A stretch of DNA of 64,000 bases from VFKI01 sp964647825 (GTDB taxonomy: Bacteria; Pseudomonadota; Gammaproteobacteria; DSM-16500). The notes beneath the pieces are model-generated. The model saw nothing but the letters and a program-made list of their open reading frames with translations, made no database searches and had not been told where the DNA came from. Each line of letters opens with the position of its first letter. Positions within the stretch are counted from its first letter, which is position 1. The stretch covers positions 1 through 64,000 of the forward strand of contig CAZYJL010000006.1 of NCBI GenBank assembly GCA_964647825.1. The letters run 5' to 3'. The translations under genes were made by a program, and so were the position numbers. Positions 1-8,394 of this stretch are shown here, one piece after another.

Positions 1-44
1 CTTCTTGCCCTCTCGCTTTTTCGCCTCGCCGATCAGAGAGGCGC

Positions 45-72
45 ATTCTACAGACCCACGGCTAAGAGTCAA
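45..72 (-). promoter_or_regulatory. rRNA-operon-type promoter pointing off the left edge
   Basis: On the minus strand a -35 TTGACT (72-67) and a -10 TAGAAT (50-45) are separated by 16 bp and followed at once by GCGCCTC, a GC-rich discriminator typical of stringently controlled rRNA promoters. The leader after it is purine-rich. An rrn operon downstream of tyrS is a known arrangement in some gammaproteobacteria. I infer that a 16S rRNA gene begins left of base 1; the gene itself is not visible. Confidence 0.62.
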
Positions 73-81
73 CAGGGAATT

Positions 82-1278
82 TTAATTTTTTTTTAAAAAA
101 ATCTTTGAGATCCGACGCTTCCCTACTTGCAAGATGAATTGCTCACCTGCTTGGCAATTTCTTTCGGTCACTTTTTCACCATCAATCTTTACTGCACCTT
201 GCTTCAACAGCCGCAACCCCTCTGACGTACTTGCCACCAACCCTGCTTGCTTCATGACATTTGCAAGTGGAAGACCTGCAAAATCCACATCTAAAAAAAC
301 GTCTGGAATTTCGTCAGGCAACATACCCTCTTGAAAACGAGCAATGAATGCCTGCTCAGCTGCATCCGCCTGCTCGCTCCCATGAAAACGAGAAACAAGC
401 TCTTTGGCAAGCTGCATCTTTACATCTCTTGGGTTAGCTCCTTCATCGGTTGCCTTTTTAAGTTGCGCAATTTCTTTTAATGACTTGAAACTAATTAATT
501 CAAACCAAATCCACATAGTTTCATCTGAAATCGACATCACCTTACCAAACATCTCTACTGGACTTTCATCTATCCCAATGTAATTTCCTAGAGATTTTGA
601 CATTTTTTTAGCGCCATCTAACCCAACAAGCAATGGCAAAGTAATAACCGTCTGTGGCTTTTGCCCAAAGTGGCGTTGCAACTCTCGCCCCATAAGTAAA
701 TTAAACTTTTGATCTGTCCCCCCAAGCTCTATATCTGCGTGCAAAGCAACTGAATCATACCCTTGCACCAATGGATATAAGAACTCATGAATCGCAATCG
801 CTTGCCCGGCATGATAGCGCTTATGAAAATCCTCTCTCTCTAACATACGTGCTACGGTATGCGTTGATGCCAAACGGACAAGATCTGATGCCGACTGCTG
901 CCCCATCCATTCAGAATTAAATTGTAATTTCGTTTTATCAGGATCTAACACTCGAAAAACTTGGCGTTTATAAGTGGCAGCATTTGCTAACACTTCTTCT
1001 TGCGTCAATGTAGGGCGTGTTTCATTTCTACCTGAAGGATCACCAATTGTGGCAGTAAAATCGCCTATCAAAAAAATGACTTCATGCCCAAGATCTTGAA
1101 ATTGACGCATTTTATTCAACAATACAGTATGTCCTAGATGAAGGTCCGGCGCCGTGGGATCGAAACCCGCCTTCACCCGCAGCGGCCGCCCTTCAGCTAG
1201 ACGTCCCTTCAAATCATCGTGGAGCAAAATTTCCCCTGTCCCACGACGAATCAACTCGAACGATTGTTCTACAGACAT
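82..1278 (-). CDS. tyrS: Tyrosyl-tRNA synthetase
   Basis: Class I aminoacyl-tRNA synthetase that charges tRNA-Tyr with tyrosine in the cytosol. The protein has a HIGH-type motif HLGH at residues 47-50, a KMSKS loop at 225-229 and a C-terminal S4 RNA-binding domain from about residue 335. The length of 398 residues matches the TyrZ-like bacterial subgroup. The frame is open upstream to 1368, but the ATG at 1278 has a good AGAGGT ribosome site about 7 bases upstream and its N-terminus matches the family, so I prefer it. The gene is transcribed towards the left edge, where an rRNA-type promoter lies just after its stop codon. Confidence 0.96.
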   Translation of the reverse strand: MSVEQSFELIRRGTGEILLHDDLKGRLAEGRPLRVKAGFDPTAPDLHLGHTVLLNKMRQFQDLGHEVIFLIGDFTATIGDPSGRNETRPTLTQEEVLANAATYKRQVFRVLDPDKTKLQFNSEWMGQQSASDLVRLASTHTVARMLEREDFHKRYHAGQAIAIHEFLYPLVQGYDSVALHADIELGGTDQKFNLLMGRELQRHFGQKPQTVITLPLLVGLDGAKKMSKSLGNYIGIDESPVEMFGKVMSISDETMWIWFELISFKSLKEIAQLKKATDEGANPRDVKMQLAKELVSRFHGSEQADAAEQAFIARFQEGMLPDEIPDVFLDVDFAGLPLANVMKQAGLVASTSEGLRLLKQGAVKIDGEKVTERNCQAGEQFILQVGKRRISKIFLKKN

Positions 1279-1410
1279 AAATGTACCTCTGAACTCAAAA
1301 TAACGTGTAATATCCAGCGGGGGATTTTCTGTGACAGGGCTTTTTTTTGCAAGAACTCCCGACAGCATATAAAATAACCAAGTGAAATTATTATTGAGGT
1401 CTTAATTTGT

Positions 1411-1866
1411 ATGAAAAAGCTACTCTCCGCATGTACGTTATTCGTCGCAGCCATCAATTTATCGGGTTGTGCAAATATGTCCAAACAGGATGTGGGGACT
1501 GTCTCAGGCGGGATCATTGGTGGCCTTGTTGGTAGCCAATTTGGTAAAGGTGGTGGACAATTACTAGGCGTTGGTGTCGGTGCATTAGCCGGAGCTTATC
1601 TAGGTGGTGCCATTGGAAAAAACATGGACGAAACTGACCGCCTCAAAATGTCTCAAACGCTCGAAAGCAACCCAGTTGGCCAACCTGCTTATTGGCAAAA
1701 TAAAAAGACAGGTGCAAGCTACACAGTAATTCCAACTAAAAATGTCACGGTGAAAGGAAACCCTTATTGCCGCGAATATCGCTCTACAGCAAATATTGCT
1801 GGTAAGCAGCAACAAGTTTACGGTACAGCTTGCCGCAAACCTGATGGCTCATGGAAAATACAATAG
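1411..1866 (+). CDS. Glycine-zipper 2TM lipoprotein (17 kDa surface-antigen type)
   Basis: Probable outer-membrane or periplasmic lipoprotein of 151 residues. The signal peptide ends in a lipobox LSGC with the lipidated Cys at residue 20. Residues about 30-75 are a glycine-zipper segment with repeated GxxxG spacing (GGIIGGLVGS, GVGVGALAGAYLGGAIG), as in the Rickettsia 17-kDa antigen and SlyB families. The C-terminal part has two Cys residues that could form a disulfide. A GAGGT ribosome site precedes the ATG. Such proteins support envelope integrity, but the precise role here is unknown. The gene is divergent from tyrS and is followed by repeat element A1. Confidence 0.85.
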   Translation: MKKLLSACTLFVAAINLSGCANMSKQDVGTVSGGIIGGLVGSQFGKGGGQLLGVGVGALAGAYLGGAIGKNMDETDRLKMSQTLESNPVGQPAYWQNKKTGASYTVIPTKNVTVKGNPYCREYRSTANIAGKQQQVYGTACRKPDGSWKIQ

Positions 1867-1877
1867 AAACAGACAAC

Positions 1878-2066
1878 GTAACAGCTCAGAGGGGGTGTTT
1901 TTTGACAACTTGACTGACCGCAATTGCCAAACAGCAAGCTGCATTTTACTAATTAAAAATGTGCTTCATGTGATATGAAAAAGCATTGCTTCGATCACTT
2001 CAAATAGCTAATAAGTGATTGATATGCAGTCAAGTCGTCGAAAAACGTCACCCACTGATCCATTAC
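1878..2066. repeat. Family A inverted-repeat element, copy A1
   Basis: A 189-bp intergenic element with imperfect inverted arms of about 40 bp. The left arm begins GTAACAGCTCAGAGGGGGTG and the right arm, reverse-complemented, begins GTAATGGATCAGTGGGTGAC. The core has the family signatures GCCAAACAGCAAGCTGCATT and GCTTCGATCACTT. It lies 11 bases after the lipoprotein stop and ends 24 bases before the radA start. It has no coding capacity. Confidence 0.85.
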
Positions 2067-2090
2067 TACACAACAGGAAAACATTTCCAT

Positions 2091-3455
2091 ATGACAACCC
2101 GCACACGGACGGCCTATACTTGCCAACATTGCGGCACACAGTGCCCTAAGTGGGCTGGCCAGTGTCCAGGATGCATGTCATGGAATAGCCTCGTTGAAGA
2201 GATAACACAGTCTCCACACACCCGATACCAAGGGTATGCAACAGGTGATCCAGTCATCACACGCATGACGGATATTGCCCTACAAAAAGAATCAACTCGC
2301 CTAGCGACTGGCTCTTCAGAACTTGACCGCGTACTGGGTAGCGGCTTGATGAACGGATCTGCCATTCTCATTGGCGGCGATCCCGGCATAGGAAAATCCA
2401 CTTTACTTTTACAGACACTCTGCCATCTTGGCCAACAGTTTAAAGTGCTCTATGTCACTGGCGAAGAATCTTTACAACAAGTGACATTGCGTGCGCGCCG
2501 CCTAGGCCTGCCAGAAAAAAATATTCTTTTACTCGCCGATACACAACTTGAACGTATTTTAAAACTTGCGCAAAAAGAAAAACCCCGCGTACTTGTCATC
2601 GATTCTATACAAACAATACACACAGACTTACTCCCCTCTGCACCTGGTGCTGTTGGTCAAGTCAGGGAAAGCGCGGCACAACTCGTCAAATTCGCAAAAC
2701 AAACACAGACAACACTTTTCCTTATCGGTCATGTCACGAAAGAAGGCACGCTCGCAGGCCCACGTGTACTCGAGCATATGGTCGATACAGTTCTTTATTT
2801 CGAAGGCGAACAAGATAGTCGTTATCGTTTAATACGTGCCGTTAAGAATCGATTCGGTGCCATCAACGAACTTGGTATTTTCGCCATGACGGAAAAAGGA
2901 TTACGCGAGGTTAGCAACCCCTCTGCAATTTTTTTATCTCGCTATGAAAAACCAGTTTCTGGCAGTGTCATCACAGCTACACGAGAAGGCAGCAGGCCAT
3001 TACTTGTTGAAATTCAAGCGCTTGTTGACCAAAATCATTCCGGTAATCCGCGACGTATTTCATTAGGGTTGGACCCACAACGTCTCGTTATGCTACTTGC
3101 TGTATTACATCGTCATGGTGGCATTGCAACAAATGATCAAGATGTCTTTATTAATGCTGCTGGCGGTGTGCGAATTACCGAAACAGGTAGCGATCTTGCA
3201 CTACTGCTCGCAGTATTATCTAGTCTACGCAATATACCTATCCCAAATGATCTAATTATTTTTGGAGAGATTGGTTTAGCAGGTGAAACACGACCGGTAC
3301 AAGCTGGCCAAGAAAGACTCCGAGAAGCGGCAAAGCATGGGTTTCGTCGAGCCATCATTCCACACGCAAATACACCGCGCGAACCGTTAGCTGGCATGGA
3401 AGTCTTTTCTGCTCGCTCACTTATGGAAACAATCTCTTATTTACGCTCCCTCTGA
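2091..3455 (+). CDS. radA: DNA repair protein RadA (Sms)
   Basis: RecA-like ATPase that helps process branched DNA during recombination repair. From the ATG at 2091 the protein is 454 residues, close to the 460 of E. coli. It has an N-terminal C4 zinc finger (C11, C14, C25, C28), Walker A GGDPGIGKST at 95-104, the RadA-specific KNRFG motif near 253, and a C-terminal Lon-protease-like domain. The frame extends upstream to 2019, but that part lies inside repeat A1. The ATG at 2091 has AGGAAA upstream and gives the standard N-terminus. The 3' end overlaps the convergent glycosyltransferase gene by 15 bases. Confidence 0.95.
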   Translation: MTTRTRTAYTCQHCGTQCPKWAGQCPGCMSWNSLVEEITQSPHTRYQGYATGDPVITRMTDIALQKESTRLATGSSELDRVLGSGLMNGSAILIGGDPGIGKSTLLLQTLCHLGQQFKVLYVTGEESLQQVTLRARRLGLPEKNILLLADTQLERILKLAQKEKPRVLVIDSIQTIHTDLLPSAPGAVGQVRESAAQLVKFAKQTQTTLFLIGHVTKEGTLAGPRVLEHMVDTVLYFEGEQDSRYRLIRAVKNRFGAINELGIFAMTEKGLREVSNPSAIFLSRYEKPVSGSVITATREGSRPLLVEIQALVDQNHSGNPRRISLGLDPQRLVMLLAVLHRHGGIATNDQDVFINAAGGVRITETGSDLALLLAVLSSLRNIPIPNDLIIFGEIGLAGETRPVQAGQERLREAAKHGFRRAIIPHANTPREPLAGMEVFSARSLMETISYLRSL

Positions 3456-4586
3456 ATCTGAATGAAAAAAAGTCGACATTTTTTCAGCAATCATTTTCTT
3501 CATCGCCATCCTAAAACTTTCTGGCGAAAAACGCGCAACTTGCTGCTGAAAGGCTGTTCTTGTAAACCGATGTTTTTCTTGTTCGAATAATTTTACTGCG
3601 GCACAAATCGCATCGACAGTTTGCTCATAAAAAAAGATACCCGTTGGATCAGCTTGATCAAGACCTCTTACCGTTTCAAGCGCACCACCACGCCCAAAGG
3701 CAATCACAGGTGTTCCACTTGCCTGCGCTTCGAGAGGTAAAATACCAAAATCTTCTTCTGCAGCGAAGACAAAAGCCTGCGCACGCCGCAAATACTGTTT
3801 TAATTCATCTGTTGGTAGATACCCCTTCAATTCAATATTTGAAAATGCAGCAGCTTTGGCTTGTACATGCTTAAACTCTGGCCCATCACCAATCACCACG
3901 AGTTTTTTTTCCGGCATCTGTGTAAAACTTTCAACAATAAGATCTATTCTTTTGTAGGGGACAAAACGTGATGCCGTCAAATAAAAATCTTCTTTCTCAT
4001 CCGACATAGTAAATCCACTTGCATCAACTGGTGGATAAATAAGCTCTGATTCTCTACGCCAAACTTTATGCACACGACGCGCAATGTATTTTGAACTTGC
4101 AACAACATGATCAATCCTTGCTGCTGAAACATAATCCCAGATACGCATGCGATGCAATAAAGCACGCGCCAACCACCCACGCACACCTTTTAACCCGGCT
4201 GTTTCAAGATATTGGTGCTGCAAATCCCACGCATAACGCATTGGAGAATAAATATAACTTACATGCAATTGATCAGGCCCAGTTAGCACACCTTTTGCAA
4301 CAGCATGCGAAGCAGAAAGCACAAGATCATAGCCAGATAAATCTATTTGCTCGATAGCAAAAGGCATCAATGGTAAAAAAGCACGATAATGTTTACGAGC
4401 AAAAGGCAAGCGTTGAATAAAGGTTGTTTGTACTGATTTGCCTTGTAAAAAATCACGAAACGTTTCTGGTAAAAAATCCACTACTGTAAAAATATCAGCC
4501 TGTGGAAAACAAGCAATCATTTCTGCTAATACTTTTTCTGCACCACCGCTAACTGTCAACCAGTCATGTATTATCGCTACTTTCAT
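3441..4586 (-). CDS. GT4-family glycosyltransferase
   Basis: GT-B fold sugar transferase of 381 residues, probably acting on the cytoplasmic face of the membrane in lipopolysaccharide or exopolysaccharide assembly. The N-terminal domain starts with the typical MKVAIIHDWL and an SGGAEKVL loop. The C-terminal domain has SRFVPYKRIDLIVESF, VVIGDGPE and the EEDFGILPLEAQASGTPVIA signature, where the E...E pair contacts the nucleotide sugar. It resembles mannosyltransferases of the WbaZ type, but the sugar cannot be read from sequence. The gene stands alone, convergent with radA. Confidence 0.88.
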   Translation of the reverse strand: MKVAIIHDWLTVSGGAEKVLAEMIACFPQADIFTVVDFLPETFRDFLQGKSVQTTFIQRLPFARKHYRAFLPLMPFAIEQIDLSGYDLVLSASHAVAKGVLTGPDQLHVSYIYSPMRYAWDLQHQYLETAGLKGVRGWLARALLHRMRIWDYVSAARIDHVVASSKYIARRVHKVWRRESELIYPPVDASGFTMSDEKEDFYLTASRFVPYKRIDLIVESFTQMPEKKLVVIGDGPEFKHVQAKAAAFSNIELKGYLPTDELKQYLRRAQAFVFAAEEDFGILPLEAQASGTPVIAFGRGGALETVRGLDQADPTGIFFYEQTVDAICAAVKLFEQEKHRFTRTAFQQQVARFSPESFRMAMKKMIAEKMSTFFHSDSEGA

Positions 4587-4695
4587 TCCATTATCCTATT
4601 TGCTGATAAATTTAAATCTCATTAAGTATTGCCTGATCGGTTAAAAATCGGTTTAATAGTTACCTTAAGAAAAATATAGTGACAAGGAATTCCGC

Positions 4696-5301
4696 ATGGC
4701 GACAGCACTTCTTTTAATTAGTTATCAAAACGACTACTTCCCGCACGGAAGAATGCCTCTTGAAAAAAGTCTTGAAGCTGCACAAAAAGCACAAGACGCT
4801 CTTGAGCTTTTTCGATCTGTCAATGCACCCGTGATCCATATTCAGCATGTTTCTACTCGTCCTGATGCAACACATTTTTTACCTTGTACACGAGGCGTAG
4901 AATACTATAACACTCTTCGCCCCATCAAAAATGAAACATCTATTCGTAAACATTATCCGAATAGCTTTCGCGACACGACACTTGCCTCGCATCTTGCAAA
5001 AAGAGGCATTAAACATCTTGTGATTGCGGGCATGATGACACACCTCTCCGTTGATGCAACTGTCAGAGCAGCCTATGACCATGGTATTTCCTGTGTTGTG
5101 TTGCAAGATGCCTGCGCAACAAAGTCTCTTGAATTTGCAGGCACGCTGATTCCAGCACAAACTGTTCATCAAACATTTATGGCAGCGTTACAACCTCTTT
5201 ATGCAAGAGTAATTACCACAAGAGATTTATTACAATCAGCAAGCCGCCAAGAAAAACAAGAAAAGAGAGGAGAGCAAGAAAACGCTGCGCTTACCGCCTA
5301 A
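4696..5301 (+). CDS. Isochorismatase-family protein with altered catalytic residues
   Basis: Member of the cysteine-hydrolase (isochorismatase/nicotinamidase-like) superfamily, 201 residues. The fold motifs are present: LLLISYQNDYFPHGR, a Lys at 85 in the IRKHYPNSF segment, and GMMTHLSVDATVRAA. Family members have Asp in the first motif and Cys in the last. Here these positions are Ser9 (codon AGT) and Ser118 (codon TCC), so two of the three catalytic residues are replaced. It may be a non-catalytic binding protein or an enzyme with changed chemistry. The C-terminus ends in a Lys/Glu/Gln-rich tail. The ATG at 4696 follows an AAGGAA site. Confidence 0.85.
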   Translation: MATALLLISYQNDYFPHGRMPLEKSLEAAQKAQDALELFRSVNAPVIHIQHVSTRPDATHFLPCTRGVEYYNTLRPIKNETSIRKHYPNSFRDTTLASHLAKRGIKHLVIAGMMTHLSVDATVRAAYDHGISCVVLQDACATKSLEFAGTLIPAQTVHQTFMAALQPLYARVITTRDLLQSASRQEKQEKRGEQENAALTA

Positions 5302-5313
5302 AACATGAGCAAG

Positions 5314-5799
5314 CTAAACAATTTTATTAAGCCGCAAAAAAAGATTCTCTCGTATAATATTTAAATCTTGTACAGTTGCGCGGATATTTTTATCAGATAT
5401 ACCGCGCAGAACGTCGGGTTGTATTTCCTTGCTTAATAGGCAAACTTTTTCAAATATTTCTTCTGCCGCAGGTGTCAAATAAAGACATTTTGCCCGCCTA
5501 TCACGTTGATTTTCTCGTCGCTCAATTAACTTTCTTGCAGCAAGCTGATCCAGCACGCGCGTTAAATTCTGTGGCTCGATATCCAGTATTCGCGCAATTT
5601 GAATTTGTGTATTACCAAGCTGACGAGCAACACAACACAACACCCGTTTTTCAAGATCGCTTAAACCCAACTCTGCTTTTACTCGTGCATTAATGAGACG
5701 ACGCCAAAGCATACCAATATGACAAATAAGATACTCAATATCCTCAAGATCAGATTCGGACATCGCACAGGCAACTTTTTTAAGCACTTCCTCTTGCAT
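5314..5799 (-). CDS. MarR-family transcriptional regulator
   Basis: Winged-helix DNA-binding protein of 161 residues. The helix-turn-helix runs roughly through LGNTQIQIARILDIEPQNL, followed by the wing with the family signature RRENQRDRRAKCLYLT (D-x-R motif). MarR proteins usually repress neighbouring transporter or enzyme genes until a small ligand binds. It lies 7 bases downstream of the DMT transporter gene on the same strand, so the two are probably one transcript and the regulator may control the transporter. The ligand is unknown. Confidence 0.88.
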   Translation of the reverse strand: MQEEVLKKVACAMSESDLEDIEYLICHIGMLWRRLINARVKAELGLSDLEKRVLCCVARQLGNTQIQIARILDIEPQNLTRVLDQLAARKLIERRENQRDRRAKCLYLTPAAEEIFEKVCLLSKEIQPDVLRGISDKNIRATVQDLNIIRENLFLRLNKIV

Positions 5800-5806
5800 A
5801 TTCTAT

Positions 5807-6691
5807 TTAGCTCCCCTCTAACAACAATGACTGCTGACGCACCTTTCGCTCAGCTAAAATGCATAGCACACCACCGCTAATAACCAACAGAATGCCAAAC
5901 ATCGTAAAATAATTGGGGGTAACGTGCCAAATGAAAAAAGAAAAAATAGCGGCGTAAATGACAGTCACATAATATAGCGATGCAACAAGCTGTGCACTTA
6001 CCATCCCTAATGCACAAGTGAGCATATATTGGGTAAAGAAATAAAGCACACCGACAATGCACATAATAAACAATGCCCAACCTGTCATGGCTTGCCAAAA
6101 GAAAATAGCGACAACCCCTGAGATAAGCGTTGACAATAATAGAAACCAAAACATCGTGGGCATACCACCTTCAGATGTCCCCAAAACACGCACACTCAAT
6201 ATACTGGCAGCCATACATACACCTGCCGCCAACGCAAGCAATGATGCCGAAGAAAATGCAGATAAAGAAGGATGCAAAACAAACCCAACACCCAAAAATC
6301 CGATGAATATTGGCAGCCATAACTGGTGCGCAATCCTCTGACCCAAGAAAAAATAGGCAAGAAACGGCACAATAATCGGTGCTGTATTCACAAGTAGCAT
6401 GCCATTGACCAATGGAATAAATCTCACCGCATAAAACAACAAATAACTAATCCCTAAGCTAAATAATGAGCGAAGAAAATGCATCGGCAACCGCTTTACG
6501 GACAACTTATGCCTACCTTGCAAAAAAACAAACGGCAACGCAATGATCAATGCAATTGCACTCTGACCAAAAATGACTACCGGCAAAGGCGGTAATTGCA
6601 ACGCCATTGCTTTAATCAGAGCCGTTTGACAGGCATAAAAAAAAGCGCCCAACAGCGTCAATGAAACACCTAAAAACAAATGATTGCGCAT
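5807..6691 (-). CDS. DMT-superfamily (EamA) transporter
   Basis: Inner-membrane protein of 294 residues with about ten predicted hydrophobic segments in two EamA repeats (roughly 10-140 and 150-285). EamA proteins usually export amino acids or small metabolites; the substrate cannot be told. A basic segment RKVRQQ near the C-terminus fits the usual cytosolic tail. It heads a probable two-gene operon with marR. Upstream, in the divergent region shared with hutH, lies a Fur-box-like sequence, so iron may affect its expression. Confidence 0.86.
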   Translation of the reverse strand: MRNHLFLGVSLTLLGAFFYACQTALIKAMALQLPPLPVVIFGQSAIALIIALPFVFLQGRHKLSVKRLPMHFLRSLFSLGISYLLFYAVRFIPLVNGMLLVNTAPIIVPFLAYFFLGQRIAHQLWLPIFIGFLGVGFVLHPSLSAFSSASLLALAAGVCMAASILSVRVLGTSEGGMPTMFWFLLLSTLISGVVAIFFWQAMTGWALFIMCIVGVLYFFTQYMLTCALGMVSAQLVASLYYVTVIYAAIFSFFIWHVTPNYFTMFGILLVISGGVLCILAERKVRQQSLLLEGS

Positions 6692-6736
6692 ATCTCACCC
6701 TAGTTCTAACTCTCACTCTGGGCGCAGATTGTAATT

Positions 6737-6755
6737 AATAATGATAATCAATGTA
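6737..6755. promoter_or_regulatory. Fur-box-like operator
   Basis: The 19 bases AATAATGATAATCAATGTA match the classical Fur consensus GATAATGATAATCATTATC at 15 of 19 positions. The site lies between the divergent DMT transporter and hutH genes, 46 bases upstream of the transporter start and 101 bases upstream of hutH. The flanking sequence is AT-rich, so a chance match is possible. Confidence 0.5.
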
Positions 6756-6855
6756 AATACTATTTAATATTGTTTTACTTATTTTGCTTTCATGCTGTAA
6801 TGAATTGCATCAAGGACGACTGTAACATAGAAAAAAAGAAGGACACTTCCCCCTT

Positions 6856-8394
6856 ATGCAACTTACGATTCACCCCAAACAACTCACTCTCTCCGACATT
6901 AGAGGCATCCTAACGGGACAAATCACCACCCTTTATTTACCTCCTGCCACTCTAACGACTATTCAAACGGCAAAAGACATCGTCACTCGCTGTCTTCACG
7001 ATAAGAAACCTGTTTATGGTATTAATACAGGATTTGGCGCACTGGCCAACACATGCATTGCCCCTGAACGCCTAACAGAACTGCAGCACCACCTTGTTTT
7101 ATCCCATGCAGCGGGCACAGGTGAATTACTACCTGAAGCAATCGTACGCCTCATTATTGTGTTAAAAATTTACAGCCTTGCCTGCGGTTTTTCTGGCATA
7201 CGCCCAACTACCCTCAATGCGCTTATTCAACTTTACAATCATGCTGTCTGGCCATGCATCCCATCACAAGGATCTGTAGGCGCCTCAGGTGACCTTGCAC
7301 CCCTCGCGCACCTATCAGCCATATTATTAGGAGAAGGTAGTGTTCAACATAATGGACAACTACTTTCAGCCAAAGAAGGGCTAGCACTAGCAGGGTTACC
7401 GGTCATGACACTCGACCCCAAAGAAGGGTTAGCTTTAATCAACGGGACACAAGTATCTACTGCTCTTGCGTTGTACAGTTATCATGCAACAGAAAATCTT
7501 TTTTTAAACGCACTCGTTACCGGTGCACTTTCTGTTGAAGCAGCACTCGGTTCACATGCGCCTTTTGACGCTCGCATTCAAGCGGTTCGTGGACACAGCT
7601 CTCAAATAAAAGTTGCCGCGCTACTACGTCAATTACTTGCAAATAGCCCATTACAACAATCCCATCAAGCATGCGACAAAGTACAAGATCCTTATTCTTT
7701 ACGCTGTCAACCACAAGTCATGGGCGCGTGTCTTGCACAGATTCAATTCGTTCACGCCACTTTATTAACAGAAGCAAACGCTGTTTCTGACAATCCACTA
7801 ATATTTTCTGAAGATCAGACTATTTTATCTGGCGGTAATTTCCATGCTGAACCCGTTGCAATGGCAGCAGATAATCTTGCGCTGGCGATCACTGAAATAG
7901 GCGCACTTGCCGAACGTCGCATTGCATTATTGACCGACCCTCATTTTAGCGGTTTACCCGCTTTTCTAACTGAAGATGCCGGTATGTACTCAGGTTTTAT
8001 GAGCGCCCAAGTGACGGCTGCTGCATTAGCCAGTGAAAATAAACATCTCGCGCATCCTGCAAGCATCGATAGTTTACCCACATCCGCAAACCAAGAAGAC
8101 CATGTCAGCATGGCAACACATGCCGCTAGACGTTTACTTCTTATGACAGAAAATCTCGCTGGTATTCTTGCTATTGAGTTATTAGCAAGCTGCCAAGGGC
8201 TTGAGTTTCATTACCCACTTGAGACATCACCTTTACTGAAAAAAGTCTTTGCGCATATCCGCCAAACAATTCCTTTTTATAAAAATGATCGTTATTTTGC
8301 ACCCGATATTGCTATGGCAAAGAAAATCATCCAAAGTGGCGCACTTCCAATGATGACTGATTTATCACTTAATCATGATACGCGTGAAACCTAA
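6856..8394 (+). CDS. hutH: Histidine ammonia-lyase
   Basis: Converts L-histidine to trans-urocanate and ammonia in the cytosol. The 512-residue protein has the Ala143-Ser144-Gly145 triad (in SQGSVGASGDLAPL) that cyclises to the MIO electrophile, and the active-site segment VYGINTGFGALA with Tyr54. Length and motifs match bacterial HutH. No hutU, hutI or hutG is seen in the window, so the rest of the pathway is elsewhere or missing. The ATG follows an AGAAGGA ribosome site. Its last 20 bases overlap the start of mutY, an unusual operon partner. Confidence 0.95.
   Translation: MQLTIHPKQLTLSDIRGILTGQITTLYLPPATLTTIQTAKDIVTRCLHDKKPVYGINTGFGALANTCIAPERLTELQHHLVLSHAAGTGELLPEAIVRLIIVLKIYSLACGFSGIRPTTLNALIQLYNHAVWPCIPSQGSVGASGDLAPLAHLSAILLGEGSVQHNGQLLSAKEGLALAGLPVMTLDPKEGLALINGTQVSTALALYSYHATENLFLNALVTGALSVEAALGSHAPFDARIQAVRGHSSQIKVAALLRQLLANSPLQQSHQACDKVQDPYSLRCQPQVMGACLAQIQFVHATLLTEANAVSDNPLIFSEDQTILSGGNFHAEPVAMAADNLALAITEIGALAERRIALLTDPHFSGLPAFLTEDAGMYSGFMSAQVTAAALASENKHLAHPASIDSLPTSANQEDHVSMATHAARRLLLMTENLAGILAIELLASCQGLEFHYPLETSPLLKKVFAHIRQTIPFYKNDRYFAPDIAMAKKIIQSGALPMMTDLSLNHDTRET

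Noticed and set aside
20..45. Intrinsic terminator of tyrS (hairpin CGCCTC...GAGGCG)
   Set aside because: No T run follows the hairpin on the minus strand, and the sequence fits better as the start of an rRNA leader.
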